Shown here in pieces: positions 34,190 to 45,114 of a stretch of DNA of 64,000 nucleotides (position 1 is its first letter; each line of letters starts with the position of its first letter). The notes beneath the pieces were generated by a model. The model did no database searches. It was not told where the DNA came from and worked only from the letters and a program-made list of their open reading frames with translations. The DNA is from Siphonodentalium dalli. Lineage: Eukaryota; Mollusca; Scaphopoda; Gadilida; Siphonodentaliidae. The stretch spans positions 97,669,319-97,733,318 of the forward strand of contig CP136066.1 of NCBI GenBank assembly GCA_032622095.1, given 5' to 3'. The position numbers and the translations under genes are program-made.

Positions 34190-34820
34190 TTATGGATAGG
34201 GTATTACTTGGTTGGTTTGATATTATAGGCCTGATTTCAGCCCTCGGTAACCTCATTTGAGCCTTCGACCTTCGATGTCAGGCTGATAGTGATATGAGGT
34301 TACCTTAGGCTGATAACAGGCCTAATATCAAACCAACCAAGAAATGTCCTCTAATTATTATATAACTAGCAGGGTGACCAGTCGTTGCCCAGGTTAATGC
34401 TCCCACTTTTTTACTATGACCCCAATACCATCACTGTAGACATTTCTAATCTGCACCATTATGATAATTATCTTTCTCATAAGAAATAACAAATTAATAG
34501 ATATGTGTAGGGTATTACATGTACTTGGTTGGTTTGAATATATAGGCCTGATTTCAGACCCCTCGGTAACCTCATATCAGCCTTCGATGTCAGGCTGATT
34601 GCGATATGAGGTTACCTCAGGCCGATATTTGGTCTAATATCAAACCAACAAAGTAATATCCTCTAAATATTATGTAACTAGCAGGGTCGTTACCCATGTT
34701 AATGCAGTGCGGTATTGTTTTGCCCCTCCCACTTTTTGTCCCTTACCCCAATACCGTCAAGTGCTGTATACATTTCTAATCTGCACAATTATGTTGATTA
34801 TCTTTCTCGTTAGAAATTGC
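34190..34820. repeat. ~315-bp tandem duplicate containing foldback MITEs
   Basis: 34190-34503 and 34505-34820 are two copies. Each has a TTACTTGGTTGGTTTGA foldback unit (34.2-34.35 and 34.51-34.67; paired ends CCAACCAAG(A/T)AAT), then TAACTAGCAGGGT...CATTTCTAATCTGCAC and ATTATCTTTCTC. The left arm has only one foldback copy (18.36 kb), so the duplication is specific to the right arm. Confidence 0.75.
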
Positions 34821-35640
34821 TCCTGTTAGACCCCTTTGGAGGCATCTAGAAGGTCCCTCGTGAATTAATATAGAATAGACATTCACAAATATAGGTATAG
34901 ATAAAGATTTTTTAAGAAGTTCCCGGACCCCTGTGGTTGTAATTAGAATGCACTCAGAGATTCTGACTTCAAACTTGTGCCACCTTCTAATTTACATGTA
35001 CTGGTATACTACCGGTAGTATTGCTTGATAAGTTGATAGACATGTGTTGATTTGATTTGGGTTGAAAGATTAGAAAATCAGTGCCCCACCCCCCCCCCCC
35101 TCTCAAAATTATCATTTAAGGAATAATCTTGGTTTTTAATGTAATTACAGTTTAAAGATGGTCTATCTCTCCCTAAACCAAGTTTTATATGCAGCAGTTT
35201 CCTGAAATATGTATGAAGTATCAAAAATAATAAATTTGAATTGAAAACCCCTGTCCGGAAATGCTTCTATCTGACAATATTGATTTTATTTTATATTTTC
35301 TGGTATATTAGATACATACACATGTACAACTAATTTGGGACATTTTACAGCTCGCAAAAATGTTTGGAGTGTAGCAAGTGGGAGAACTCTATCTCAGATC
35401 GCCTGAAAGTTTTATGACATGACGGTTTGTTGTAAAAATAGTAACGAAAAATATGTCCCAATTGATAATCACATTATATAAGAAATTGAATGCCCTCATA
35501 GTGGTGAACATCTACATGTATACCAAATTTCATTGAGATCCAAGCAGTTATTAGCACTACTGTTCAAGTTATGCCCTGAACAGACATCAGACGGATGGAC
35601 AGACAGGTGCAAAACAGTATACCCCCCTTTTATAATATCG
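34821..35640. repeat. Dispersed repeat region with C tract
   Basis: A C12 run at about 35088-35100. At 35520-35610 the words ACCAAATTTCATTGAGATCC and CAGACGGATGGACAGACAG match the family at 10.63-11.02 kb. No gene is seen. 35641-35880 has nothing recognisable. Confidence 0.5.
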
Positions 35641-35884
35641 ATAATTGATATAAGCATTTCCTGACATGGGTCTTCGACTCGATTTTATTATTTTATACCC
35701 TGGCAATTATAGAAAACATATTTAGGGAGCTATAGATATAAACCAATCTTCAAATGCTGATCACAAACTGATATTAAATCAGTATTTGTGATTCGGTATA
35801 AAGCCTTTAGACTCTACTGTTCAGATTTTTCTGTTTACAGCTACCGGTATAATCTTGTGTGCCAAATACAACTGCAGGGTGGAA

Positions 35885-36155
35885 TATTGCGGATGAAGAT
35901 GGATAATTCTAAAATCAAGTGGTAATAATAACTTGATTTTAGAGTTATCCATCTTCATCCACAATTCTGACCGAGACCACCTTTTTGACGACGTGTTTTT
36001 GGGCCACAAACAATAGAAATAATAAACTTAAAAAATTGATATCTGATCACTCGGAGTGTTGATGAGTAGGTTCCTCGACTCGAATCAATATTTTTTACCC
36101 CCGAAGCCAAAGAAATAGTCATTTAGGAGCATCTGATCGGATTGAGTACCGTTAA
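35885..36155 (+). mobile_element. TTAA MITE, copy 4, partial with inner palindrome
   Basis: It ends GATCGGATTGAGTACCGTTAA. At 35890-35960 the MITE word ATGGATAATTCTAAAATCAAG is followed by its inverse, so two MITE pieces are joined tail to tail. It is not present at the matching place in the left arm. Confidence 0.65.
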
Positions 36156-37639
36156 ACAATTATTTTTGTGTCTAGACTTGATTATAAAGCAAGTTTTCGC
36201 AATTGACATGCTTAAAATTGATATATGCATGGGGAAATGTAACCATCGTTGTCTACATGCCCTGTGTGCGCAACATCTCAAATGAAAAATCCGGTCTCTT
36301 GTACTAGTATTGTAATTAAACTATTTGTATAGCATTTGTTATTTAAATTTAGAACAGAGCCATAATTTTGTTTAAATGTGCAGATCTACATGTATGATAA
36401 TAAGGCTTAAGCATCGTGCACTAACGTGCAGGGTGGATTTTTCTCATAAAATTAATAAACATATAGGTACAATTATTTGGCACACAAGAGTAGGCACTTT
36501 GCTGGAGTCTGATGATGTTAGATGCTGATAGTCTAAAGGGTCAGTGTCTGGTTGTTCCCCTTGCAGAGGAGATATAAATGGGTACACAACATTTTGGATC
36601 GTCTTAAGTCGTTTCGTACAATATTTTTTGTAGTTTCGCACCATATTTTTTGTAGTTTCGTAACTTATTGTTTGGTCGTTTCGCACCATGGTGGAAATCA
36701 ATTCGTCTTTTGATACCAATGATACCATAGCACTATACATGTACAATCAGTCATGTATGTCACACCATAGGGAAACAAATAAAGTACGAAATAAAAAAAA
36801 GTAACCAAAAAATATGGTATGAAACGACCATGGTATCGGATAGTGAAATAATGAAGAAGTCACTATAGTTGTATATCATTTATATGGTCACAATATATAT
36901 AATGCAACGTGAAAGTTGATATGACATCTGTTCTGTTCGACTTCAGGTGTACTCAATTTCTACTCCGGCAATGTTCAGAATCCTATCCATTGATAATCCA
37001 ACAACACTGGTATGAAGCGTCTAGAACTTAGAATCCATATTTAATATAATTATAAATCCTTCAGACATTCAGTGTTACCGATCTCCATTCTCCAGAATCA
37101 ACAACTGACCGTTCAAGGCGGTTCCACTCAATGGTTGTTTTTAAGAAGTCATCGTAATGAGTAATGTACAGTGCTAGTACGCAGTAATTGAACGATTCTC
37201 TGATGGTGCTGTTACTGTTAGCACTTGTTGAACACCTCCTAACTTACCTAAGTTCTCCACCAGATTTTGACAGACCCTCCCTGCCACACTGAGGACAGTA
37301 ACAGTACTAACACTCACACTGACAGTGAATAGGCCTACTGGTAGTCGATCATCTACGGGATACTAAAGATATAGTCAATTTTGGACTAGCCTACTGCAGT
37401 ACTGACTACTGGTACTAGTAGTACAGTGGTACTAGTAGTGATGCAGTCCTCAAATTTGGTTGCTTTATTTTCCTTGTCTTCTCAGCTGGTCTTCTTGGAT
37501 TTTTTTTTTAGAGTTAGATGTAGATTATTCATTTGTAGAATAACAATCAATTATCATGACAATCGTCGTCAACAATGAATGACATTGATAATTTGATCGA
37601 TTCAATGATTGTTGACACTGTGACTGTGACTTGGTGAAT

Positions 37640-37839
37640 TTAAATTTTAAGTCTCGCTGTCCTTGCTATCTTCGTCGGCTGGTTCGTGTAAAATGGGCCA
37701 ATATTCAAACGCAAGCCATCAAATGCATCTTCAGTATCTGCCATAGATGCAGTATCCTCCGCAACACGTAACTCGTCGTCATTTTCGTGATCAGAGTCAC
37801 TTTCAGACACGGAAATACTGTGTGCAGAAGCCATTTTTC
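37640..37839 (-). CDS. First exon with acidic N-terminus, right arm (inward-facing)
   Basis: From the ATG preceded by GTTTACGAAAA, the minus strand reads MASAHSISVSESDSDHENDD, then an acidic/serine stretch, 'TASMADTEDAFDGLRLNIGP' and FYTNQPTKIARTARLKI to a stop. The last 18 or so residues are probably out of frame, because the alternative frame reads ADEDSKDSET, matching the acidic SEDS..SETE seen in the left arm. No convincing splice donor was found. The open frame runs in-frame beyond the ATG to 37909, but that ATG has the conserved upstream DNA. It may be exon 1 of the gene whose C-terminus lies at 20994-23159 (both are acidic and on the same strand), but 14 kb separates them. Confidence 0.5.
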
Positions 37840-37869
37840 GTAAACAGTTCGTCTGCAGGGGTGTTCCCA

Positions 37870-37912
37870 CTTTGACGTCACGGGTTTTGCGGTCACGTGA
37901 CTCGAGCAAAAT
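37870..37912 (-). promoter_or_regulatory. CRE/E-box promoter core of the right arm
   Basis: TGACGTCA (37873-37880) and TCACGTGA (37893-37900) lie 35-60 bp upstream of the first-exon ATG. The left arm keeps worn versions (TGACGTGA at 16845-16852 and GGAGTCACCTAACCGC at 16821-16836). A cAMP-response-like site plus an E-box beside a start codon fits a promoter carried in each arm. Confidence 0.5.
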
Positions 37913-38055
37913 CAGCTAAGAAATAATAATCGATTTTTAAAAGTCGCTAAAAACACGTTTATCGATAAAATTATATCTAATTTTTTATTGGATGTTATAT
38001 TTGAACCTTATTCACACCAAACTAGCGATATAACATTAAAATGATAAACATTTAA

Positions 38056-38073
38056 CAGTTCCCATTTAACGTA
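38056..38073. other. Candidate outer terminus TTAACAGTTCCCATTTAA
   Basis: This is the inverse of 30424-30441 apart from one base. TTAA at both places suggests a TTAA-targeting element end. The left arm lacks it, having been cut at 16817. Confidence 0.4.
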
Positions 38074-38162
38074 CGTTGCTTCGACGCGTATGTCTCCGAT
38101 TGAAAATACAGCCTATTTGGAGCATATGGTGTGAAGTTGTGTTTATATTAGAGTAATATAAA

Positions 38163-38225
38163 TAAAGAGCGTTTGGTGTTAGTATTCCATGATTGTTGGC
38201 AATTAATAAAGAGCGTTTAGCTCGC
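38163..38225 (+). repeat. Paired AATAAAGAGCGTTT motif
   Basis: AATAAAGAGCGTTTGG (38163) and AATAAAGAGCGTTTAG (38207) lie about 45 bp apart. Similar pairs occur at 46.33/46.37 and 55.47/55.53 kb, and inverted near 57.01/57.04 kb. Confidence 0.75.
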
Positions 38226-38934
38226 TGATTTCGCCGTGATATATTGCATACTTGAACTCCTTGAATTTAAGTGACGTATAGTGTATTCGAACCTACCACA
38301 CCGAAAGGAGTGAATATGTAGGCCATATCCTTGGTGGCACATGCTGTATGTGAAGTTCACCTCCAAAGTTACGATATATAAGTACTCCCTTTATTAAACG
38401 AAGTAATACATTGGAGCTCGTTACTTTCTATCTCATAGGAAGCATGCAGCTATGTGTACATGGAATTGATCCTTAAACGCCATTTAATTACCATTTCCTA
38501 ATTATACTCACAGATCTTACTACATTTCGCCATGCAGACAACGTACCTTGGCATTATATCATACACAGAACCATTATTTTTCTACGCGTATATATAATAG
38601 CTATAATAAATGGACGCGATCCAGTCTAAATGCGTGGGAAATTAAATCTATACTTAAGATGGACTTAATATTATTTTATGATCGCGTTATTAGATTAAGT
38701 CCATATTAAGATAATCTTGTCCTTGCTTCATGAAACTGGCTTCAATAATTGTAACAATGGACATTCCCGGGTCCGTGTCCGTATGAACCCTAGTTGTATA
38801 TTTGGGAGTGCGGTGGTGTTTCGAATGGCCCTAATGGGCTTTCGTATACCTACCTAGTCATGTTTTACTCATCGATGTGCCTGTATCTATATCAGACGGA
38901 CTTCTGAAAGTGGCATGATTAACCCTTTCATGAC

Positions 38935-39090
38935 GGGAGCTGCGCTAGTGCACCATTAAAGATCCTGTGCCAGTGTATTCTCTTATATATGCGAGTCTCC
39001 CATTGGGAGCTTCGCATATGTAAGAGAATGCACTGGCTTAAAAGGTCGAGGTAACATTGTTAGGACAATCCATTGGCACAGGGTTTTTGA
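38935..39090. repeat. Hairpin related to the 44.65-45.11 kb element
   Basis: GTGCCAGTGTATTCTCTTAT and ATATGCGAG pair with CGCATATGTAAGAGAATGCA. TTGGCACAGGG follows at 39.07. This is one worn hairpin of the family that is complete at 44.65-45.11 kb. 38226-38934 and 39091-39394 hold nothing else I can support. Confidence 0.7.
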
Positions 39091-39392
39091 AAACTTTCAG
39101 GAATCTCCAGGGTTAATTAACGGTATATTTCAGCGACGTACAAATGTATGTATGTTGACATTTCTTGACAGGGAACTATACCAGAATGAATGCAAAATTC
39201 CACTACATTTGGTGTCGATTCTTTCAATATTAAAATGACACATTGAATGTTATACCACAGAATGAAGAAGCGTGGCCTGCTGAGTAAGATTATCAGTAAA
39301 TATTAGCCGTTCCCTACTAGGACTGCTGGTGATAACTGCCTAATACAGGGGTTTGGGCGAGGATGTAAATAAATTCCAGGAATGTATGCTGT

Positions 39393-39394
<2 letters not shown>

Positions 39395-39423
<29 letters not shown>
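39395..39423. repeat. Poly-T tract (29)
   Basis: Homopolymer run. It could be a polyA tail of a minus-strand retrocopy, but no body is recognisable beside it. Confidence 0.9.
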
Positions 39424-39426
<3 letters not shown>

Positions 39427-39766
39427 TAACATTTTCGGGGAACCACCACCCCCAAACCTGCAAAACATTATATTTTCACTCCACAATCACTGTTTGACAC
39501 ACACCGCCCCAAATTTCACTAATTTTGGTCCGAAACCATATAAAACACTACTTATATCGGTCATACCACTGTGAACTTATCTCCATTAGTCCAACTGACA
39601 GTTTAACCCGTGTTAGCAGCTATGTTTTGATTAAAAATGATAATTGAAATTTTGCAAATACTAACCGATAAGTATTATTTTGTCTACCACGTCCGTGTAT
39701 TAGAGTTTCCAGGTCAGTGTGTGATGAAAGTATGCTAGGTCAACCTGGTGGTCAAATTCCACACTG

Positions 39767-42670
39767 TTAACACCCTATGTGTGCCGATCGGTGTATTGCT
39801 GTGGGTCAGTATAGAGCTGTTAACAGCGGGAATTCCCGTACGAGGGGTAGATTGGAAAACGTGGTTTGTCAAAGCATGAATGAAATTTTTTTAACTGTTT
39901 TTTTTGCTTTAATCATCGAACAAAGGACCCAACAAACAGCAAGTATGATTGCCTAGTTAATAATATCGCATAATCGCGTCCCTTCAATACTTTTATCACA
40001 GCTTTTGCCTCGAAAAAGGTAAAATTCCTGTTTAAATCTCCATAACTTTTGCAAAACAAGACCTTTACTTCGGGAAACCAATTGAAATTATAGGCAAATA
40101 TATTGAGAATCGATTTGGGTGCGTAAACCCAACCATCAAAGCTATATTTCTTGGTGAAAATTTAGTTTGACGGAGGGCACAACCGAGAAAACATGGCACG
40201 AATATAGCAATGAGAAAACATGGTATGATCGGGAAAAAGCTTTCAAAGAACGGATGATAGCTGAAATTAAACCTTCATATATGCTGGTATTTTAACAGGT
40301 TTAGGCGGTGTTATTCCCAGGACATTCTTCAAACATATATGGGACTGATTGATCATGACTAATCGTATCGTATAAACATTTACGTCAGGTGCAAATATCA
40401 TTTTATTATGACTTAGCCATAGTTGTTTCGTATTGTATTAATTGCGTCGCAGAGAAACTGTTGGCATTAGCTTTTAGAATCATATTGGTCTCAACGAGTC
40501 TTGTGATGATGTGTTGTATTATCTCGACTAATTCCGAAGATGCAGAGAAGATAAGACTGACTCCAAGTCATCGATTCCACAGGCCTCACAATCTTCTATA
40601 ATTTCCAAACATCTTGATACTGCTTCTTTGTCCTTCTCCAGTGTTTTCCGTCTGTCTTCCAGAGTTGGCTCGGTCTCTCTTCCCCAACAATCAACATCAC
40701 CAAGAACTTTGCCTTTTCCTCTACATATCTTTTTTGTCCAAACACATGTGCTACTTGCTGGATAATGTCTTGGCGAATACCAGGAAGATAACCCTTAGAT
40801 TCTTAAGAACAATTGGTCTTTTTTAGATTCTTGGTCCTTTGTCATAAGGTTGAGTCTATGAGGTACGGCAAAATTCAGCTTAGCTGTTAGAGGGTCATAT
40901 TATAGTTTTTCTCTGTTAATCCTTGAGTTAAGTCGCCAATGTGTTGAGGACCCCGCATGAAACGAAGATATTTTCCTTGAAATAGCCGATATCCAGCTAA
41001 CCAGATCATTTTGGTTTCTCTTAGAAATCGCATCATCGATGTAGTTGGCAAAGAAAATAACCGGATTAAGTCCAAGAATAACAAATAACATATATTGTCT
41101 ATAAGGGCAGTAAGCCATGAGCGATCAGTCGATTCATCTCATGCACATACAGATCGACAGGCCCTTCACCTTCTAACTGTTAAAGCACTTTTGGCAGCAG
41201 GTCTGTTAGTTCCTCAATCTCAACTTCAAATTCCGTTTCGTCTATTGGGATACTGCCACTGGTATCACCCATTGAACTGTCTTCTTGTTCATCAACTAGT
41301 TCTGATTCATAGTTTCGTTTTCGCTTGGCAGGTGTGTTGAGTTTTTTTACTTTCGATTTCACATTGACAATGTATATTGACTCGTCCTTAACATCGACCA
41401 TTCTCCCCTCTGAGACTAGGTCTGTTGGAATGACACCACGATGAACTTTCAGCGCGTATCTCTCTGTCCCTGTCGCATGGTCCAAAAACTTTTCCAAATA
41501 GCGCAACTTGCATTGTCCGTGATCTGTGACATTGTGATCTGCAATATCACTCAGGTTCGTCCACTTTGATCCACAGTGAAAACATTTAAACGCCTGCACC
41601 ATCCCAGAAATGATGAGAGAAATCACCATGTGAATGAATACTATGGAAATTACTTATATTGAGATCAATCAACTGGATTCAATGATTACGTGATATGCGT
41701 CACAAGGTGGATGGACCTGACAGAAACGCGAATAAAAGAGTTTACAAGTTAGTAAATCTATATTGAGTGCGTTATATCACGTAATCACCACAGCCTGTTG
41801 GTTATTCTGTTTATTACATATCCAAGCTAGAAATTTGGCAGCTTGATGTGTGGTTTAAATTGTTGGGAACAACTTTTAAAAGACAATTTATGCACGACAT
41901 TTCACAAACAGAAATTAAACGTCAAAGGGGAAATGACGTCAATTTCGGCAGTGACAATATACATATATAGGCCTACCTGATAATTAACTGGGAAATCTGT
42001 ATAAATCACACATATATGCTAGATAGGTAATAAATACAATGTTGTGGGTTATTACAGGCATGCCATATCGATATTAGATCAATTGCATATTCCAACAGAT
42101 CATCGAATAAGGAAACGGCTGCATTTAGTTCAAATTCCATTAAAATCTCAATGAAACTGGAATGTCAATAATTTGCTATTTCCCGGACATTTGCGGTAAA
42201 ATCGTAACTATCAGATGATCTTATCGTGCTATATTCGTGCCATTGTTCTCGGTAGTGCCCTCCGTCAAACTAAATTTTCACCAAGAAATATAGCTTTGAT
42301 GGTTGGGTTTACGCACCCAAATTGATTCTCAATATATTTGCCTATAATTTCAATTGGTTTCCCGAAGTAAAGGTCTTGGTTTGCAAAAGTTATGGAGATT
42401 TAAACAGGAATATTACCTTTTTCGAGGCAAAAGCTGAGATAAAAGTATTGAAGGGACGCGATTATGCGATATTATTAACTAGGCAATCATACTTACTGTT
42501 TGTTGGTTCCTTTGTTCGATGATTAAAGCAAAAAAAACAGTTAAGAAAATTTCAATCTGTGCTTTGACAAACCACGTTTTCCAATCTACCCCTCGTACGG
42601 GAATTCCCGTGGTTAGCAGCTCTACACCGACCCACAGCAATACACCGATCGGCACACATAGGGTGGTTAA
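39767..42670. mobile_element. 2.9-kb TTAA-flanked element with ~430-bp inverted ends
   Basis: The left edge is TTAACACCCTATGTGTGCCG and the right edge the inverse, CGGCACACATAGGGTGGTTAA. The inverted ends extend to about 40200 and 42245 with high similarity (shared blocks CGTACGAGGGGTAGATTGG, AATCGCGTCCCTTCAATAC, ATTTTCACCAAGAAATATAG). TTAA edges and an ACCCTATG start recall piggyBac-type integration, though I see no piggyBac DDD transposase. The interior holds one broken minus-strand gene (40550-41630). A third family, distinct from the small TTAA MITEs by its end sequence. Confidence 0.8.
40540..41629 (-). pseudogene. Broken zinc-finger gene inside the TTAA element
   Basis: The N-terminal part (41629-41180) is open for 149 codons. 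It has a C2H2-like finger 'CFHCGSKWTNLSDIADHNVT' (C-x2-C...H-x4-H), then DHATGTERYALKVHRGVIP, a basic TPAKRKRNY patch and an acidic tail. Further on, in other frames, come 'FLRETKMIWLAGYRLFQGKY', 'LRFMRGPQHIGDLTQGLTEK' (41084-40900), 'LNFAVPHRLNLMTKDQESKK' (about 40860), 'GYLPGIRQDIIQQVAHVFGQ' (about 40790) and 'RKTLEKDKEAVSRCLEIIED' (about 40640). At least four frame changes or stops separate them. This 'GYRLF.GK.LR.M.G' block resembles uncharacterised invertebrate repeat proteins that I recall only loosely. It may be the element's own transposition gene or cargo. Confidence 0.6.
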
Positions 42671-43399
42671 ATGGAAATTCTAATGCGTTAATTTAATGGA
42701 CAAATACAGTAACCCATCAGACGCTGATAGCTGTACATATTCGCACTATTATTACGCGCGCCCCGCGTGTATACTGGTATGGAGATTCTTGTTTCGCCTG
42801 GGCGCATGGGTGTTTTATTTATAGAATGGGAACTTTTGGGAGGATTAAAAGTCGAACTGCGACCGGAGGCCGAGTCCGGTAAAAGGTGTAGTTGGGAATT
42901 TCAATTTCGTTTATTGTCGTTAACATTATGTCAATAATGTTTATTTTTGGTTTGTGATAAGCTATGCCAATTACAAATAAAAGAAATGAAAAAGATAATT
43001 TGTAAGTCTTATATTTCAACTTTTATAGACATGGTTCGTTCTGCAGCCCACTGGGGGTTGTGGTCGGAGACGACCGAGTCGGCCGCCGGTTCGTTAATTA
43101 GGTGCTGGTTGTTATTATTATTTTAACGGAATTCTGAGTTGGTCATTCGCAAAACCAATATATTTTATATTCTATAATTACAATCATGGGTATATAATAT
43201 ATGATCTTGAGCGCGTTACCATTTCTGACATTGGTTTTCTTGTAATATATAATATACGGTATGCATCCTACGTTACAATCCCGAGAGATATCAGTTCTTC
43301 CTGCAAGCTATCACATGAACCGAACACGTGTTTTGGCTATTTCGTTAATGTGTCAATCATTCTTGACTTTGTTGGCATTTTGTAGACATGTCCATGGCA
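42671..43399. other. Non-coding spacer
   Basis: I see no supported gene. Short GC-richer islands lie at 42750-42770 and 43060-43090. Confidence 0.5.
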
Positions 43400-44412
43400 T
43401 ATCAGTTGTTGAGCTCCAATTTCACTAGAGTTGACATACTTATATTGAATTTAGATCCACATATGGGAGATTTACAAGGATGCAATTGAAATATTATTTT
43501 ATCAATTGCTGATATCGCAATCCGAGCTACAATTTCCTTTCGCTCACGCACCCTACAGACCGCACCCCTCTTCCGATAATCACCAAACTCCATATGGATC
43601 TTCAGGGTGACCTCTAGATGGGAGCCATCGATTTTCCCCCAGCGGCCATTTCGGATTACAAATTTGAATCCACCAGCACACCCTGCAGCCCGCATTTATT
43701 GGGAAAATGTTTTGAAAATTTACAGGCAAGTTAAGGATTACCTCTAGATGTGAGCTATCGAATTTTATCGATTTTCGATGAAAAAAATGACCGCCAGCAG
43801 CCATCTTGAAGTTTACTCTTTGCATGACTAATTCCTTTAGTGGAGCGGCCAAAGCTTAGTTTTCGAGATACACCACCTACCCTCGGTAGAACAAACTTTT
43901 TCTAGAAGGTAAATCTATCTCATTCATGAAAATTATTATTGGCTTTATCGGAATTGCCGGAATTGGTGGCAGCTATCTGTGGTAAAAATATTTGTGTAAA
44001 AAAACAAGGCTGCCAGCGCCATCTTTGATTTTACTCTTTGTATGATTAAATCCTTCGGCACAACCTACAGGCCAGATTCCTCATCCGATCATAAGCAAAC
44101 TTCATATGGATCTTCGAGTGACCTCTAGATGGGAACTGACGATATTTTCTGAATTTGCTGAAAAACACGGTCGCCAGCAGCCATCTTGGATATTACTATT
44201 TTCATGACTAAAATCCTTTGGCACACCCTACATGCCACACCCATCATCCAAAGTTCATATGGTTCTTTGTGGAGACCTCTAGATGGAAGCTGTCAAATGT
44301 ATCCGAAATTTGTTTAAAAACATGGCCGACAGCAGCCATCTTGGATTTCACATTTGACACCATCGGTACACACTGCAGCGCACATTTATTGGAGATTTAC
44401 TTTCATTTATAA
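43400..44412. repeat. 'CAGCCATCTTGGA' repeat cluster, 5-6 units
   Basis: Units of about 140-200 bp repeat the order CTTTG(C/T)ATGACTAAATCCTT, GGCACACCCTACAGGCC, ATCATAAGCAAACTTCATATGGATCTTC, GTGACCTCTAGATGGGA and GCCAGCAGCCATCTTGGA, around 43.56, 43.75, 43.99, 44.12 and 44.27 kb. It is the reverse of the family at 22.48-22.83 kb. The ORFs across it (97, 90 and 64 codons) do not survive from unit to unit. Confidence 0.75.
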
Positions 44413-44645
44413 TATCATATTAAGTTTTATCAAGAAAGATCTCGTTTATTTGAAATAGTTTTACATTTTAAAAGCATTTAATTTTTTACACGACTGTTGA
44501 CGTTTCTAGTTTCAATGTCTTTGCATAAACGATGCCCAGAAACAGAAAGGACCGTCTATAAACGAATTTGACTTTAGTCAAGCATATAATAGGTGGTCAC
44601 CTGTTAAAACTCGTCGGATTTTCAATACTGCATGGTTGATTATAT

Positions 44646-45114
44646 ATATGTGACCCGCCATATCAAATCTAGTCGGAAGTCGGGATTTTTTTACCCTGTG
44701 CCAATGCATTCTCTTATATATGCGAGTCGACCATAGGTCGCCTCGCTTATATAAGAGAATGCATTGGCCTAACAATTTTTTACAATTTTAATAATTTTTT
44801 CTTGTATTCTTTAACAATTTTATAATTTCACCCATACAGAGCCCCAGACAAACATGAGCAGACGACACTCTTCTATATGCTTCTATATATGTGTGGGGCT
44901 CCCTGCAGGGTAATGGATGTTTTTTTATTTTATGTCCTAAAAATTGTCAGAAACATTTATTTTTTTAAAATGATAAAAAATTGTTAGGCCAATGCATTCT
45001 CTTATATATGCGAGGCGACCTATGGTCGACTCGCATATATAAGATAATGCATTGGCACAGGGTAAATAAAAAAATCCCGACTTACGACTGGATTTGATAT
45101 GGCGGGTCACATAT
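44646..45114. mobile_element. Foldback element with two mirrored hairpins
   Basis: Ends are ATATGTGACCCGCCATATCA and the inverse. Inside each end is a hairpin (CCAATGCATTCTCTTATATA/GCGAG...CTCGC/TATATAAGAGAATGCATTGG), and the two hairpins are inverted to each other around a T-rich centre with CAGACAAACATGAGC. The whole can form a cross with stems inside stems. A worn single hairpin lies at 38.95 kb. It is non-coding. Confidence 0.85.

Larger units (their letters stand above)
31372..37915. repeat. Right arm of the large inverted repeat
   Basis: This arm pairs with 16.82-20.09 kb (see the left arm). It is longer because of later insertions: a hAT-like element (31841-32729), a replaced or inserted block at 33.03-33.37 kb, a TIR element (33401-33873), and about 2.2 kb at 34.35-36.6 kb holding a tandem duplicate, a dispersed repeat and a third TTAA MITE copy. 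The outer match fades at GAGCAAAAT (37913; left 16817), while the right side continues 160 bp to TTAA at about 38073. Confidence 0.85.

Noticed and set aside
16817-37915. Inverted arms as an assembly artefact
   Set aside because: The arms differ by many substitutions and by several clean insertions with target duplications.
39353-39574. 73-codon ORF with a phenylalanine run
   Set aside because: It is created by the poly-T tract.
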